Counted from the first letter of the stretch, positions 9,348-18,545 are shown. The stretch is 64,000 nt of DNA from DATFVJ01 sp963712955 (GCA_963712955.1 CAVQKF010000022.1:114003-178002), one strand, 5' to 3'. The notes: generated from the letters alone by a model not told the origin. Translations and numbers: made by a program.

Positions 9348-11417
9348 TCACAACAGCTCAAGCGGGTCGACCTGCACGCGGAGCCGTTCGGGATCCTTGT
9401 GGGCCGACCGTGCGGCTTGAGCGTCAGCGAGGGCGCGCGCGAGCTGCATGCCCGCCTGCCGCGGTACCCGCACGAGCGCACGGTACGGCTCGCCTTCCGT
9501 CCGCCGGTCACGGCTGACGGGCTGTGCCTGGCTGGAGGGACGACCCCCTGCGGCGCCCCGCCCAAAAGGAACTGGCACGGGCCCGAGGATCTCGCCGCCG
9601 TCCGGGAGTCGCAGGCCGCTCAGCAGCTTGTGCACGGCCTCGGCGCTGCCGGTGACCGACGCCATCCGGACCGCGGGCGGGAAACCGAGCTCGGCCCGTT
9701 CAGAAAGCTCCCGCTGTGCGTGCGTGACCGGGTCCCAGCGGATGAGCGCCTGGACGGCGGGCAGCGCCGCGTCGGCGAGCACCACCACCGTGCCGCCGTC
9801 CGAGCGCGGGCGCACGAGTGCGGCTGCGTTCGTCCACCTGCGCAGCGCCTCCTCGCCGGCGCGCAGGTCGGCACGGCCAAGCAGGGCCTGCGCGTCGAGC
9901 AGCAACGCCGCGGCGTAGCCGCCGTCCGCGGCAGGCTCGGCTCCCGGGGTCGCGACCACGAGCGCGGGCCCAGCCGGCACGCAGCCGAGCCGTCCGTCGC
10001 CGCCCGACATGCGGACGACGGCGGACGGGAACGCGCGGCCGAGCTCTTCCGCGGTACGCCGAACGCCGGTGGCCAGGGCACGGATCTCGGCGGCCTGGCA
10101 TCGCGGGCACCGCCAGTCTGCCGCGAGGCGGCCACACCACCTGCAGCGCGCCGACGCGTGCGCCGACTCGAGCGTCAGCGGTCCACCGCAGCCGGCGCAG
10201 CGGGCCTGCTCACGGCAGCGCGCGCAGCCGATCGCCGCGAGGTAGCCGCGCCGTGGCACCTGCACGAGCACCGGGCCGCGCGTCAGCGCCTCCCTTGCCG
10301 CCCGCAGGGCGATACTCGGCAGCCGGGCAGCACGTGCGGCCTCGTCCCTGGCCAGCTCGCTGTCGTCACCGGCCGCGCGAATCTCGGGCAAGTGGCGGCG
10401 GACCTCCGTCCGCTCCGCGCGGAGCGTGCGCGCCCAGCCGGCCATGGCGAGCTGGGTCATCTCCGCAGTGCGGGAGAAACCGCCGATCAGCGCCGCCGCA
10501 CCGGACCGGTGGGCGCGGAGCGCGAGCACCTCCCTCGCGTGTGGGTAGGGCGCGCGCCGTTCCGCGTGCAGATCGTCGCCGTCGTCCCAGAGCACGACCA
10601 GCCCGAGATCACGCACAGGTGCGAACATCGCGGACCTGGTGCCCACGACCACGCGGACGCTGCCGCGCGCAACGGCAAGCCAGCGTTCGTAGCGCTTCGC
10701 GGGACCAAGGTCCGCGCTCAGGGCGACGTGCCGGTCAGGGCCGAGCTCCAACGTGAGAGCCGCGTCGACGCGCGCCAGGTCGGCGGCCTCGGGTACGACG
10801 ACGACCGCGCCACGGCCCGCCGAGGCGGCCGCGGCGACCGCGACGGCGATGGCCTGCGGCCACCCCTGACCTGGCAGCGCGGACCATGCGGCGCGCGGCG
10901 AGCGGCCGGCTGCGATGGCGGCGAGGAACGCGGCGCCCGTGGGGTACTGCGCCCATGGGCCTGGATCCGGTGCGCGGTAGCCCCCGGACGGCCCCACGAC
11001 CTGGCCGGATGGCTGCGACTCCGTGGCGGCGTGGCGCGGCGGTATCGCGAGCCGTAGCACGTCGGCGAGCGTGCCAGCGTAGTGGTCCGCGACCGCACGG
11101 GCGAGCCCCGCGATCTCGGAGGTGAGCACCGGCTCCGTGGAAACGACCCGGTCGAGGAACGCGAGCCGCCCAGGGTGACCGCTAGTGTCCGCACGCTCGA
11201 GCAGGTAGCCGTCTGACAGCTTGCCCGCGAACCTGACACGCACCCGGCATCCGGGCACGGCAGCGGCGGCGAACTGCTGCGGAACGAGATAGTCGAATGG
11301 CCGGTCAAGGTGGGCAAGCGGGACGTCGACGGCTACCCGGGCAACCGGCAGCTCCGCCGCTTGTGTTCGCACGGACGGCTGGCGGGGCCGCCGCCTGGTT
11401 GGCACAACCTGAGGCAC
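9348..11417 (-). CDS. priA: PriA-like primosomal protein N' lacking helicase Walker motifs
   Basis: 689 residues. Replication-restart factor that binds stalled forks. The N-terminal 3'-DNA-binding domain (about 25-125: VARVAVDVPLAHLDRPFDYLVP) and the VGTRSAMFAP motif (258-267) are conserved. The paired zinc-binding region has eight Cys at 398, 401, 407, 410, 425, 428, 437 and 440. However, the GxTGSGKT P-loop expected around 190-210 is absent (the region reads AVVVVPEAADLARV) and the DEEH box is WDDGDD (277-282). Loss of ATPase motifs is known for actinobacterial PriA, which is therefore thought not to be an active helicase. GTG start at 11417. Confidence 0.93.
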   Translation of the reverse strand: MPQVVPTRRRPRQPSVRTQAAELPVARVAVDVPLAHLDRPFDYLVPQQFAAAAVPGCRVRVRFAGKLSDGYLLERADTSGHPGRLAFLDRVVSTEPVLTSEIAGLARAVADHYAGTLADVLRLAIPPRHAATESQPSGQVVGPSGGYRAPDPGPWAQYPTGAAFLAAIAAGRSPRAAWSALPGQGWPQAIAVAVAAAASAGRGAVVVVPEAADLARVDAALTLELGPDRHVALSADLGPAKRYERWLAVARGSVRVVVGTRSAMFAPVRDLGLVVLWDDGDDLHAERRAPYPHAREVLALRAHRSGAAALIGGFSRTAEMTQLAMAGWARTLRAERTEVRRHLPEIRAAGDDSELARDEAARAARLPSIALRAAREALTRGPVLVQVPRRGYLAAIGCARCREQARCAGCGGPLTLESAHASARCRWCGRLAADWRCPRCQAAEIRALATGVRRTAEELGRAFPSAVVRMSGGDGRLGCVPAGPALVVATPGAEPAADGGYAAALLLDAQALLGRADLRAGEEALRRWTNAAALVRPRSDGGTVVVLADAALPAVQALIRWDPVTHAQRELSERAELGFPPAVRMASVTGSAEAVHKLLSGLRLPDGGEILGPVPVPFGRGAAGGRPSSQAQPVSRDRRTEGEPYRALVRVPRQAGMQLARALADAQAARSAHKDPERLRVQVDPLELL

Positions 11418-11551
11418 GGTTCCGTCCTACCAGACGGCTCCCATGATCCTCGCCCGTTGCGGTTGCCGTGGCGGGGGCATCCTGGCAGCCGCGGCCCGCA
11501 ATCAGCGCCTGGTCATCCCCCTTGCGTGGAAACGCCTGGGTCAGGATCTTC

Positions 11552-11722
11552 CTCGTGGCCCAGACGGTCCATGATCATGCTCGTGGCCGAGACGGTCCAT
11601 GATCATGCTCGTGGCCGAGAGGTCGATGATGCGAGTGCTCGTGGCCACGGTCGCATGATCATGCCGGTCGTGGCCCAGACGGTCCATGATCATGCTCGTG
11701 GCCCAGACGGTCCATGATCATG
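11552..11722. repeat. tandem 28-bp repeats centred on a CATGATCATG palindrome
   Basis: About six imperfect copies of a unit of roughly 28 bases, built from CGTGGCCCAGACGGTC followed by CATGATCATG. One internal copy is degenerate. The last two copies run into the 3' end of the CheR-PAS gene, so its C-terminal residues (DRLGHEHDHGPSGPRP) are encoded by repeat sequence. Each unit contains the TGATCA palindrome. Function unknown; it could be a transcription-end element or simply an expanded microsatellite. Confidence 0.8.
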
Positions 11723-13533
11723 ATCACGCCGTGGATCGTCCCGTCGTCGCCGCGCAGCAGGCTGCACTCCACCAGCAGGCGGACCGGGTGGCCACGCCGG
11801 TTCACGGCGTCGACCTTCGCCTCACTGGCGTCCGCCTTCTCGGTGAGCATGCCCTGAAGCAGCGGCACGACCTGCTGCACGGGAAGGCCGATGTCGAGCG
11901 TGAGCAGGTGCCTGCCCTCGGCCTCGTCTGCACGAAGCCCCCAGAGCTCTTCTGCGCCCGGGCTCCACACCCGCACCCTCAGCTCCTCGTTCACCACGAT
12001 AACGGCGCCGCCAAGGCTGCGCAGCACGGAGCCGAGGAACCCGTTGGCCTCGTCGAGTTCCTCTGTCCGCACACGAAGAACATCGTTGATCGCCTGAAGC
12101 TCGTCGTTGGTGGACTGCAGCTCCTCGTTCATGGTCTCGAGTTCCTCGTTGGTGGACTGCAGCTCCTCGTTGGTGGTCTCCAGTTCCTCGTTGGTGGACT
12201 GCAGCTCCTCGTTGGTCGTCTCCAGTTCCTCGTTGAGCGATTGCAGTTCCTCGTAGGCCCGCTCCAGGTCCTGGTTGGAGTGCTCAAGTTCGTCGCGCAG
12301 CCTGCGGTAGCGCGTCACATCGACGAAGCTGATCCCGACTCCGACCAGTTCCTCGGCCTCGTTGAGGAGCGGGACGACCGCGATGTCGAGCACCATGGGC
12401 TCGGCCCCCACACCACGGTGCCAGGTGATATCTGTCAGCTCGACCGAGCGCTTGTCCTTCTTCACCTGTTCGATGACCGAGCGAAGCTCGACAGGGCGAT
12501 AAGAAACCTCAAGATCCTGGAACAGCCTGCCCACATCGCGCGGGTGAAGGTTGAACATCCGCTCCGCGCGGACGTTGGCCACGGAGAGCTTGCCCGCCTG
12601 ATCGAGCGCGAACTGCGCGACCGGCCCGGCGCCAAGGGCGGCGCCCTCCAGCCGGCTGACCGGTCGCTGTCCCTCGGTGCCGAAGGCAGGTGCAGGGCGG
12701 TGAACGTCGCCCGTACCCACGTTGGGGACCTTACGGAATAGCCGTTTGCGAAGGTCGACCGGCTCAAAGCGGTCGCCATGGTTCAGCAGCATTTCGGCCT
12801 TGCCGAGAAACAGGTAACCTGGGTTGGAGAGCGCGAAGTGGAACTTGCGGATGATGCTCGCCTGCGTTTCCGCGGTGAAGTACATGAGCGTGTTGCGTGC
12901 GACGAGCAGGTCCACGCGAGAGATCGGGGCATCCCTGGTCAGATCATTGCGGCCGAATATCACCTGCCTGCGCAGTTCCCTGCTGAAGGAATACCGCATA
13001 ACGGCCGGATCGAAGTACTTTGCCCGCAGTTCCTCGGGCACGTCCGCGACTTGCCGCTCGCCATAGATCCCGGTACGTGCCTGCTGCAGGGCATCCTCGT
13101 CCAGATCCGTGGCATAGATCTTGACCCGGTTGCCGAAGCTCTCAGGGCCCAGCGCCTCGGCCAGCATGATCGCGAGCGTGTACGCCTCCTCACCGGTGGC
13201 GCAGCCAGCGCTCCAGATCCGGATGGGCCTGGTGGCTCCCTTGGCGGCGAGTAGCCCGGGAAGGACCTGGTCGTGGAGGGCCTCCCACGCCGGAAGGTCA
13301 CGGAAGAAGCCGGTCACGTTGATGAGCAGGCTGTCGAACAGCCGGGTGAATTCCTCCGGCTCCAGTTCGAGGTAGTCCCGGTACTCGCCAATCGTCTGCA
13401 GACCGCGCGCGTCCATCCTGCGGCCGATCCGCCGCATCAGGGTTGATCTCTTGTAACCCGTGAAGTCGAATCCACGGGTGTCCTTGAGCATGAAAAGGAG
13501 CTCGTCGAACTCCTGGTCCGCCTCACCTGGCAC
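11659..13533 (-). CDS. CheR-type methyltransferase with two PAS domains and a heptad coiled coil
   Basis: 624 residues. CheR domain at about 10-270: NVTGFFRD (72-79), the SAM loop SAGCATGEEAYTLA (108-121), ATDLDEDAL (141-149) and ARNTLMYF (212-219). Then a PAS domain (about 310-425), a perfect coiled coil of seven-residue units of the form ELQSTNEELETTNE (about 440-500), and a second PAS domain (about 510-615). CheR methylates Glu side chains on chemoreceptors with SAM. No receptor, CheA or CheY gene is near; the CheB-like gene lies just upstream on the same strand, so the pair probably forms a chemotaxis-independent methylation switch. No histidine-kinase module is attached. GTG start at 13533. 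Confidence 0.9.
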   Translation of the reverse strand: MPGEADQEFDELLFMLKDTRGFDFTGYKRSTLMRRIGRRMDARGLQTIGEYRDYLELEPEEFTRLFDSLLINVTGFFRDLPAWEALHDQVLPGLLAAKGATRPIRIWSAGCATGEEAYTLAIMLAEALGPESFGNRVKIYATDLDEDALQQARTGIYGERQVADVPEELRAKYFDPAVMRYSFSRELRRQVIFGRNDLTRDAPISRVDLLVARNTLMYFTAETQASIIRKFHFALSNPGYLFLGKAEMLLNHGDRFEPVDLRKRLFRKVPNVGTGDVHRPAPAFGTEGQRPVSRLEGAALGAGPVAQFALDQAGKLSVANVRAERMFNLHPRDVGRLFQDLEVSYRPVELRSVIEQVKKDKRSVELTDITWHRGVGAEPMVLDIAVVPLLNEAEELVGVGISFVDVTRYRRLRDELEHSNQDLERAYEELQSLNEELETTNEELQSTNEELETTNEELQSTNEELETMNEELQSTNDELQAINDVLRVRTEELDEANGFLGSVLRSLGGAVIVVNEELRVRVWSPGAEELWGLRADEAEGRHLLTLDIGLPVQQVVPLLQGMLTEKADASEAKVDAVNRRGHPVRLLVECSLLRGDDGTIHGVIMIMDRLGHEHDHGPSGPRPA

Positions 13534-13631
13534 AGTCGGTAAGCGTACGCCGACTAACTCGCCTCACCTAGCCGGGACCTCTGCACCCGCCGCGCGAGGC
13601 GGCGGGACTGACGATAGCGGGATCGCGCCAC

Positions 13632-14843
13632 TCAGCCGTGGCCGACGTCGCCGGTGCCCTGGACGTCGTCGGTCCCGTCCGTGGCGGTCCCGCCGGCGTT
13701 GGTCCCATCGGCAGCGCCGTTCCCATCGGCAGCGCCGTTCCCATCGGAGGCGGCGTTCCCATCGGAGGCGGCGTTCCCATCGGCAGCGCCGTTCCCATCG
13801 GCGGCGATGTCCGCGTCGGCGTCGGCATCGGCATCGGCATCGACGGCGGCGGCCCCTTCGGCCGCCGGCCCCGCCTGAGCTTGCAGGCGCCTGACCGCCT
13901 GTGCCGCGTCCCTGGCGTCTCCGGCGGCCTTCCTGAGCATTGCCGCGGATGCCTGGTGCCCGCGGCGCTCGGCGGATTCGGCCAGTTCCTCGCTGAGACG
14001 CGAGCGTTCCTCCAGGCGGAACGTGGCGGACCACAGGGCACGCTCGACTGCGGCGGAGTGCCCCTCGGCAAAGCTCGCCGGCGACCATGAATGGCCAAGG
14101 CCGCACTGATAGCGCACGGATGGGGTTCCTTCGTGCTCGCTACGCAGCGGACCGCCGCATTCTGGGCAGGTGATTGCGGCATCAGTGCCTGTGGCCGGTG
14201 GCGGGTGGAGCAGCAGCCTGACGTACCTCTCAAGCTCATGGTCCGTGGGCTGCCTGGCCGCGCTGACCAGGATGCGACTCTGCTCGTCAAGGAATTCGGC
14301 GATCTGCCGCACCTTCAGGACGACGGCCCGTTTCGTCACGGCGATCGCGGCCCTCGGCATACCCTCGTAGGAACTCTCCTCGGGATCCTGGATCGCGACC
14401 GTGCCGTCACGCCGCTCTACCGCAGCGCAGCCCGCTGCACCGTCGTCGAGCGTGCCGCTCAGCACCACGCCGAGGACACGAGGGCCCGCTGCGAGCGCGG
14501 CGCTGCGGAAGAGCGGATCCGCTGCCGGGCGGTGCCCGTTCTGCCGCGGCCCCTGGGAGAGCCTTACCGTGTTGCCGACCACGAGCATGTGCCGGTCGGG
14601 CGGAGCAACATAGATCCGGCCGGGCCGCAGTTGCTCGCCGTCGGCCGCCGCCTTGGCGCGCAGCGGGCCGGCTCGATCCATGATCCTGGGCAGCGCACGG
14701 CCACCTGTCGCCGGTACATGCAGAACCACGAGCAGGGGCGCGGGAAAGTCGGCCGGCAGCGGTGAGAGCAATGCCTGGAGTGCCTCTACACCACCCGCAG
14801 AGGCAGCGATCACGACGATCCTGCGACCTCGCCCAGATCCCAT
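13632..14843 (-). CDS. CheB-type methylesterase with zinc ribbon and repeat tail
   Basis: 403 residues from ATG 14843; an upstream TTG at 14921 is open but adds only residues without family similarity. The methylesterase core begins at once with VVIAASAGGVEAL (catalytic Ser15), then LHVPATG (His42) and LSGTLDDGAAG (Asp133/134), so the triad is complete. There is no receiver domain. A CPECGGPL...YQCGLGHSW zinc-ribbon follows at about 225-255, then Ala-rich helices, and a long tail of ADGNGAADGN-type repeats ending at the stop. It lies about 100 bases upstream of the CheR-PAS gene and presumably reverses its methylation. The protein substrate is unknown. Confidence 0.88.
   Translation of the reverse strand: MGSGRGRRIVVIAASAGGVEALQALLSPLPADFPAPLLVVLHVPATGGRALPRIMDRAGPLRAKAAADGEQLRPGRIYVAPPDRHMLVVGNTVRLSQGPRQNGHRPAADPLFRSAALAAGPRVLGVVLSGTLDDGAAGCAAVERRDGTVAIQDPEESSYEGMPRAAIAVTKRAVVLKVRQIAEFLDEQSRILVSAARQPTDHELERYVRLLLHPPPATGTDAAITCPECGGPLRSEHEGTPSVRYQCGLGHSWSPASFAEGHSAAVERALWSATFRLEERSRLSEELAESAERRGHQASAAMLRKAAGDARDAAQAVRRLQAQAGPAAEGAAAVDADADADADADIAADGNGAADGNAASDGNAASDGNGAADGNGAADGTNAGGTATDGTDDVQGTGDVGHG
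13693..13860. repeat. 18-bp and 6-bp in-frame repeats in the CheB-like gene tail
   Basis: About eight copies of an 18-base unit beginning GTTCCCATCGGCAGCGCC (plus strand), followed by GCATCG/GCGTCG hexamers. All units are multiples of three and read on the minus strand as ADGNGAADGN and then DADADADAD. The region is a candidate for length variation without frameshift. Confidence 0.85.
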
Positions 14844-14997
14844 GTCCGGCCCACGCTCTCTGGCAAGCAGCCCCGAACTCCAGCCATGCGCCTCTGCGGC
14901 GCTGTCAGTCCAAGGTCTCAATCATCGCTGATCCCCGGATCGCTCACCCGGGGGGCACGCTGGCGGCTCCCGGCGTGCGGTCTCCCTGCCAGCTCGG

Positions 14998-15438
14998 TCA
15001 CGTCCGGGCCGCAGTCCCCACAGCACCGGGGACCGCGTTCTCGCGTGCTGCCTCATGCCCGCTGGGCGCACGAGCAGCTGCCCTTTCCGCCGCGGCCCAG
15101 GCCCGGTGCCTGCCGGCCCTATCGCGGTAAGAAACGCAATCGGCCGCGCCCGCGGCGGACATCTCATCAAGCGTTTCTGCGGCACGATCGTGAGCGAAGG
15201 CCGCGCGCTCGTGTGCCGAGACACTGCGCTCAGCCGCCTCCGTTGCCCGCTCCTGGGCGAGACGCACGTAATGAGCCGCGCGGGCGGCCTGCTCCGGCGT
15301 CGATCCCTTGGCCGTCGGTGCCTCAGCCATCCACTGACTGCGCCTACGCAACTCGTCGATCCGATCGTCGATCTGCAGGCTGCGCACCCGGGCACGCTGG
15401 GCCGCCTCCGTCGTCCTGTCCACAGGTCCTCTCTCCAC
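14998..15438 (-). CDS. small Ala-rich coiled-coil hypothetical protein
   Basis: 146 residues, mainly long amphipathic helix (repeating phrases such as RLAQERATEAAERSVSAHERAAFAHDRAAE split by a Gly-rich turn), no membrane segment. Proteins of this style, with repeated AHERAAxAH/HDRAAE patterns, occur widely in actinomycetes without known function. GTG start at 15438; a second GTG five codons later (with GAGAGG just upstream) is equally possible. It lies between the CheB-like gene and metK on the same strand. Moderately sure that it is translated. Confidence 0.6.
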   Translation of the reverse strand: MERGPVDRTTEAAQRARVRSLQIDDRIDELRRRSQWMAEAPTAKGSTPEQAARAAHYVRLAQERATEAAERSVSAHERAAFAHDRAAETLDEMSAAGAADCVSYRDRAGRHRAWAAAERAAARAPSGHEAARENAVPGAVGTAART

Positions 15439-15638
15439 CGTCCCCTTGCCCTCAGGCTACGCCGCCCACGACATTCACCACCGATACAACCGTAGATAGC
15501 GCGTTGTCGGACCACTTGAGATGCGCGGAGGTGAACCCATGACTGCCGATAGAGGTATGCGATCTGTGGCTGAAGGCCGCGGCGCGCGACCAACAGCCCA
15601 GCGGCCGTGCCACCAGCCGTCAAGCGGCCCGTGGCCCT

Positions 15639-15690
15639 ATGTGGGCCGCCGCTAGATGTGGGCCGCCGCTAGATGTGGGCCGCCGCGCGG
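15639..15690. repeat. three 17-bp direct repeats across the metK stop codon
   Basis: Three copies of ATGTGGGCCGCCGCTAG-like sequence in tandem. The metK stop (CTA at 15669-15671) lies in the second copy, so the last codons and stop of metK are duplicated downstream. Likely slippage product. Confidence 0.75.
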
Positions 15691-16862
15691 AGCGCCTCGA
15701 CGCGATCGGTGCGCTCCCAGGAGAAGTCCGGTTCCTCGCGGCCGAAGTGACCGTAAGCGGCAGTCTGGGAGTAGATAGGCCGCAGCAGATCAAGATCACG
15801 GATGATGGCCGCCGGACGAAGATCGAAGACCTCGAGCACGGCACGCTGGATCTCGTCCACCGTGACGTGTTCCGTGCCGAAGCACTCGACGAACAGTCCC
15901 ACCGGCTTCGCTTTGCCGATGGCATATGCGACCTGCGCCTCACACCGGTCTGCCAGCCCCGCGGCCACGAGGTTCTTGGCCACCCAGCGCATCGCGTAGG
16001 CCCCGCTGCGGTCCACCTTGGACGGATCCTTACCCGAGAAGGCCCCTCCCCCGTGCCTGGCCATGCCGCCATAGGTGTCGATGATGATCTTCCGGCCGGT
16101 CAGCCCGGCGTCACCCATGGGGCCACCAATCTCGAACCGGCCTGTGGGGTTGACGAGGAGCCTGTAATGGCCCGTGTCCAGGTCGATCCCGTCAAGCACG
16201 GGCGTGACTACGTGCTCGCGGATGTCTGGTTCGAGCAGCTCACGCAGGTCGATGTCTGGTGCGTGCTGTGAAGAAACCACCACGGTGTCGAGCCGGACCG
16301 GCTTCGCACCCTCATACTCGATGGTTACCTGGGTCTTGCCGTCCGGGCGCAGGTAAGGGACGAGCCCGCTGCGCCGCACCACCGTGAGCTGTTTCGCCAG
16401 CCTGTGTGCGAGCATGATCGGCAGCGGCATGAGCTCGGGCGTCTCCTTGCAGGCGTAGCCGAACATCAGGCCCTGGTCGCCGGCACCTTGCCGGTCGAAC
16501 TCGTCGGTGCCCTCGCCCTCTCGCCGCTCATAGGCGTCATCAACACCCTGGGCAATGTCTGGTGATTGTGCCCCGATCGAGACAGACACGCCGCACGAAG
16601 CCCCGTCGTAGCCCTTGGCCGACGAGTCGTAGCCGATCTCCAGGATCTTGTCCCTGATGATCCCGGGGATATCGACGTAGGTCTGGGTCGTGACCTCACC
16701 AGCGACGTGCACCTGGCCTGTCGTGATCAAGGTCTCCACGGCAACCCGGCTGCGCTGATCGTCCTTGATCATCGAATCGAGAATGGCGTCACTGATCTGG
16801 TCAGCCATCTTGTCCGGGTGGCCTTCTGTGACCGACTCGGAAGTGAAAAGGCGACGTGACAC
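15669..16862 (-). CDS. metK: S-adenosylmethionine synthetase
   Basis: Makes SAM from methionine and ATP. 397 residues from GTG 16862, which has AGAGGA 8 bases upstream; an ATG 12 codons earlier is in frame but adds residues absent from the family. Signatures: SRRLFTSESVTEGHPDK at the N-terminus (metal/ATP contacts), GAGDQGLMFGYA in the middle and GGGAFSGKDPSKVDRSGAY in the last third. The upstream neighbour is coaBC, the downstream one a small helical protein. Gene order rpoZ-coaBC-metK-priA is typical of actinomycetes, although the CheR/CheB pair has been inserted between metK and priA here. Confidence 0.97.
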   Translation of the reverse strand: MSRRLFTSESVTEGHPDKMADQISDAILDSMIKDDQRSRVAVETLITTGQVHVAGEVTTQTYVDIPGIIRDKILEIGYDSSAKGYDGASCGVSVSIGAQSPDIAQGVDDAYERREGEGTDEFDRQGAGDQGLMFGYACKETPELMPLPIMLAHRLAKQLTVVRRSGLVPYLRPDGKTQVTIEYEGAKPVRLDTVVVSSQHAPDIDLRELLEPDIREHVVTPVLDGIDLDTGHYRLLVNPTGRFEIGGPMGDAGLTGRKIIIDTYGGMARHGGGAFSGKDPSKVDRSGAYAMRWVAKNLVAAGLADRCEAQVAYAIGKAKPVGLFVECFGTEHVTVDEIQRAVLEVFDLRPAAIIRDLDLLRPIYSQTAAYGHFGREEPDFSWERTDRVEALRAAAHI

Positions 16863-17042
16863 GATATTTCCTCTTCTGCGGCAGCCGCGCCCGGTCACAC
16901 GCTCAAGGCGCGAGTGCCCGGAAGCGGAATCCAGTCCGCCATATGGTGATTTCGCCGAAGTTTAACTGAGAAGCTGACCCTACGCGGGTCCAAGCGGGAA
17001 GCATACCGGGCCTTGACCCCAGGTGAGACGGGTGACTGCTGG

Positions 17043-18326
17043 CTAGGTGGCTCCCGGCGGGAGCCGCTGCGCGACCAGGTCCCACACCCGGTCGGCCAGC
17101 ACCTCCTTGGGTACACGCGGGATCTCGGTCACCACTTCGCCCGCCGCGAGCACAAGTGCCGCGTTGTCACCCGTCCCGAAGGCGAGCCCATCGCCCACCT
17201 GGTTGACGACGAGCAGGTCGCAACCCTTCCGCACAAGTTTCTCGCGCCCGGCGGCGAGCACATCGCCCGTTTCAGCGCCGAAGCCGACGATCACCTGGCC
17301 GTGCCGTCGCCCATGCGCCCTGTTGTTCACGAGTTCGCGCAAGATGTCCGGATTCTCCGTGAGCGCGATCGGTTCGGGGACACTGCCGCTCTTTTTCATC
17401 TTCGTTCCGCTGCGCGCGGCGGGGCGGAAATCGGCCACCGCAGCGGCCATCACCACGGCATCGGCACTATCCGCGGCCGCCAGGACGGCCTCGCGCATCT
17501 GACAGGCCGACGTGACGCGGACGACGCTGGCACCGGCCGGATCAGGCAACGCCACGTTCGCGGCCACCAGGATGACCTCGGCTCCGCGAGCCACGGCCGT
17601 CCGGGCCAGGGCATAGCCTTGGCGACCCGATGACCAGTTGCCGAGGAATCGTACAGGGTCAAGCTCCTCACGAGTTCCTCCCGCGGAGACCACCACGTGG
17701 CGGCCTGTCAGATCGGGGCGCAGGCCGGACGCACCGCGGGCAAGCAGCCTGATGGCTGTCTCGAAAAGCTCGGCCGGCTCTGGCAGCCGACCAGGTCCGC
17801 TGTCGGCTCCCGTGAGCCGTCCGGAGGCTGGTTCGACCACGATCGTCCCGTGCTCGCGCAACAGCGCGACGCTGGCCTGCGTGGCGGGGTGCTCCCACAT
17901 CTCGGTATGCATGGCGGGCGCGAACATGATCGGGCAGCGGGCGGTGAGCAGCGTGGTGGTCAGGAGATCACCTGCGGAGCCCGTGCGCCGCCTTGGCTAG
18001 CAGGTCGGCGGTCGCGGGAGCGACAATGACCAGATCAGCCTGCCGCCCAGCTGAACATGCGGTACCTCGTGTACATCGGCCCAGACGCCCGTCGCCACTG
18101 GCTGACCCGAAAGCGCGGCCCAGGTCGCGGTCCCAACAAAATGCAGCGAATCCGCTGTCGGCACGACCCGCACGCGATGACCGGACTCTGTCAGTCGCCG
18201 GAGCAGCTCACACGCCTTGTACGCGGCGATGCCAGCCCCGACACCGAGAATGATGTGCGCAGGCTCTGCCGTCCGGGGGTGGCGACCCCCCGGAACGCCC
18301 CGCGACGTCCCGTCAGGCTCTGCCAT
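17043..18326 (-). CDS. coaBC: phosphopantothenoylcysteine decarboxylase/synthetase (two compensating frameshifts)
   Basis: Bifunctional CoA-pathway enzyme. The CoaC part starts with HIILGVGAGIAAYKACELL; the CoaB part has VVSAGGTREELDPVRFLGNWSSG-type sequence and ends at 17043. Between about 18045 and 17975 the reading frame is displaced: a missing G near 18043-18048 (GRQADLVIVAPATADLLAKAAHGL is in the next frame) and an extra base near 17974-17978 restore the original frame at GDLLTTTLLTARCPIMFAPAMH. As read, a TAG appears at about 18000. ATG 18326 lies in repeat DNA (see 18264-18545); ATG 18443 is an alternative. Likely sequencing error in an essential gene. Confidence 0.88.
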
Positions 18327-18545
18327 CTCTGCCGTCCCGGGGTGGCGACCCCCCGGAACCCCCCGCGACGTCCCGTCAGGCTCTGCCGTCCCGGGGGGAC
18401 GACCCCCCGGAACCCCCCGCGACGTCCCGTCAGGCTCTGCCATCTCTGCCGTCCCGGGGTGGCGACCCCCCGGAACCCCCCGCGACGTCCCGTCAGGCTC
18501 TGCCGTCCCGGGGGGACGACCCCCCGGAACCCCCCGCGACGTCCC
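18264..18545. repeat. five-copy alternating 54/63-bp repeat between rpoZ and coaBC
   Basis: Five cores of 43 bases (beginning GTCCCGGGGTGGCGACCCCC on the plus strand) are joined alternately by an 11-base linker and a 20-base linker, giving 54- and 63-base periods. Each core contains CCGGGG...CCCCGG arms that can fold into a very stable hairpin. All periods are multiples of three, so the minus-strand frame of coaBC reads through every copy as GTSRGVPGGRPPGTAEPD. Whether this is an intergenic repeat or a translated N-terminal extension depends on which ATG is used. Confidence 0.88.

Noticed and set aside
9330..11057. 575-codon plus-strand ORF antisense to priA
   Set aside because: Composition is that of a mirrored high-GC gene (Arg/Gly/Ala-rich, no motifs); priA on the other strand has full family similarity.
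13460..14090. Plus-strand Arg/His-rich or Gly/Val-rich ORFs over the CheB repeat tail
   Set aside because: Products of repeat translation in other frames, without start signals or conserved sequence.
18264..18545. CRISPR array
   Set aside because: Repeats are contiguous with constant linkers that are themselves repeated; there are no unique spacers and no cas genes.
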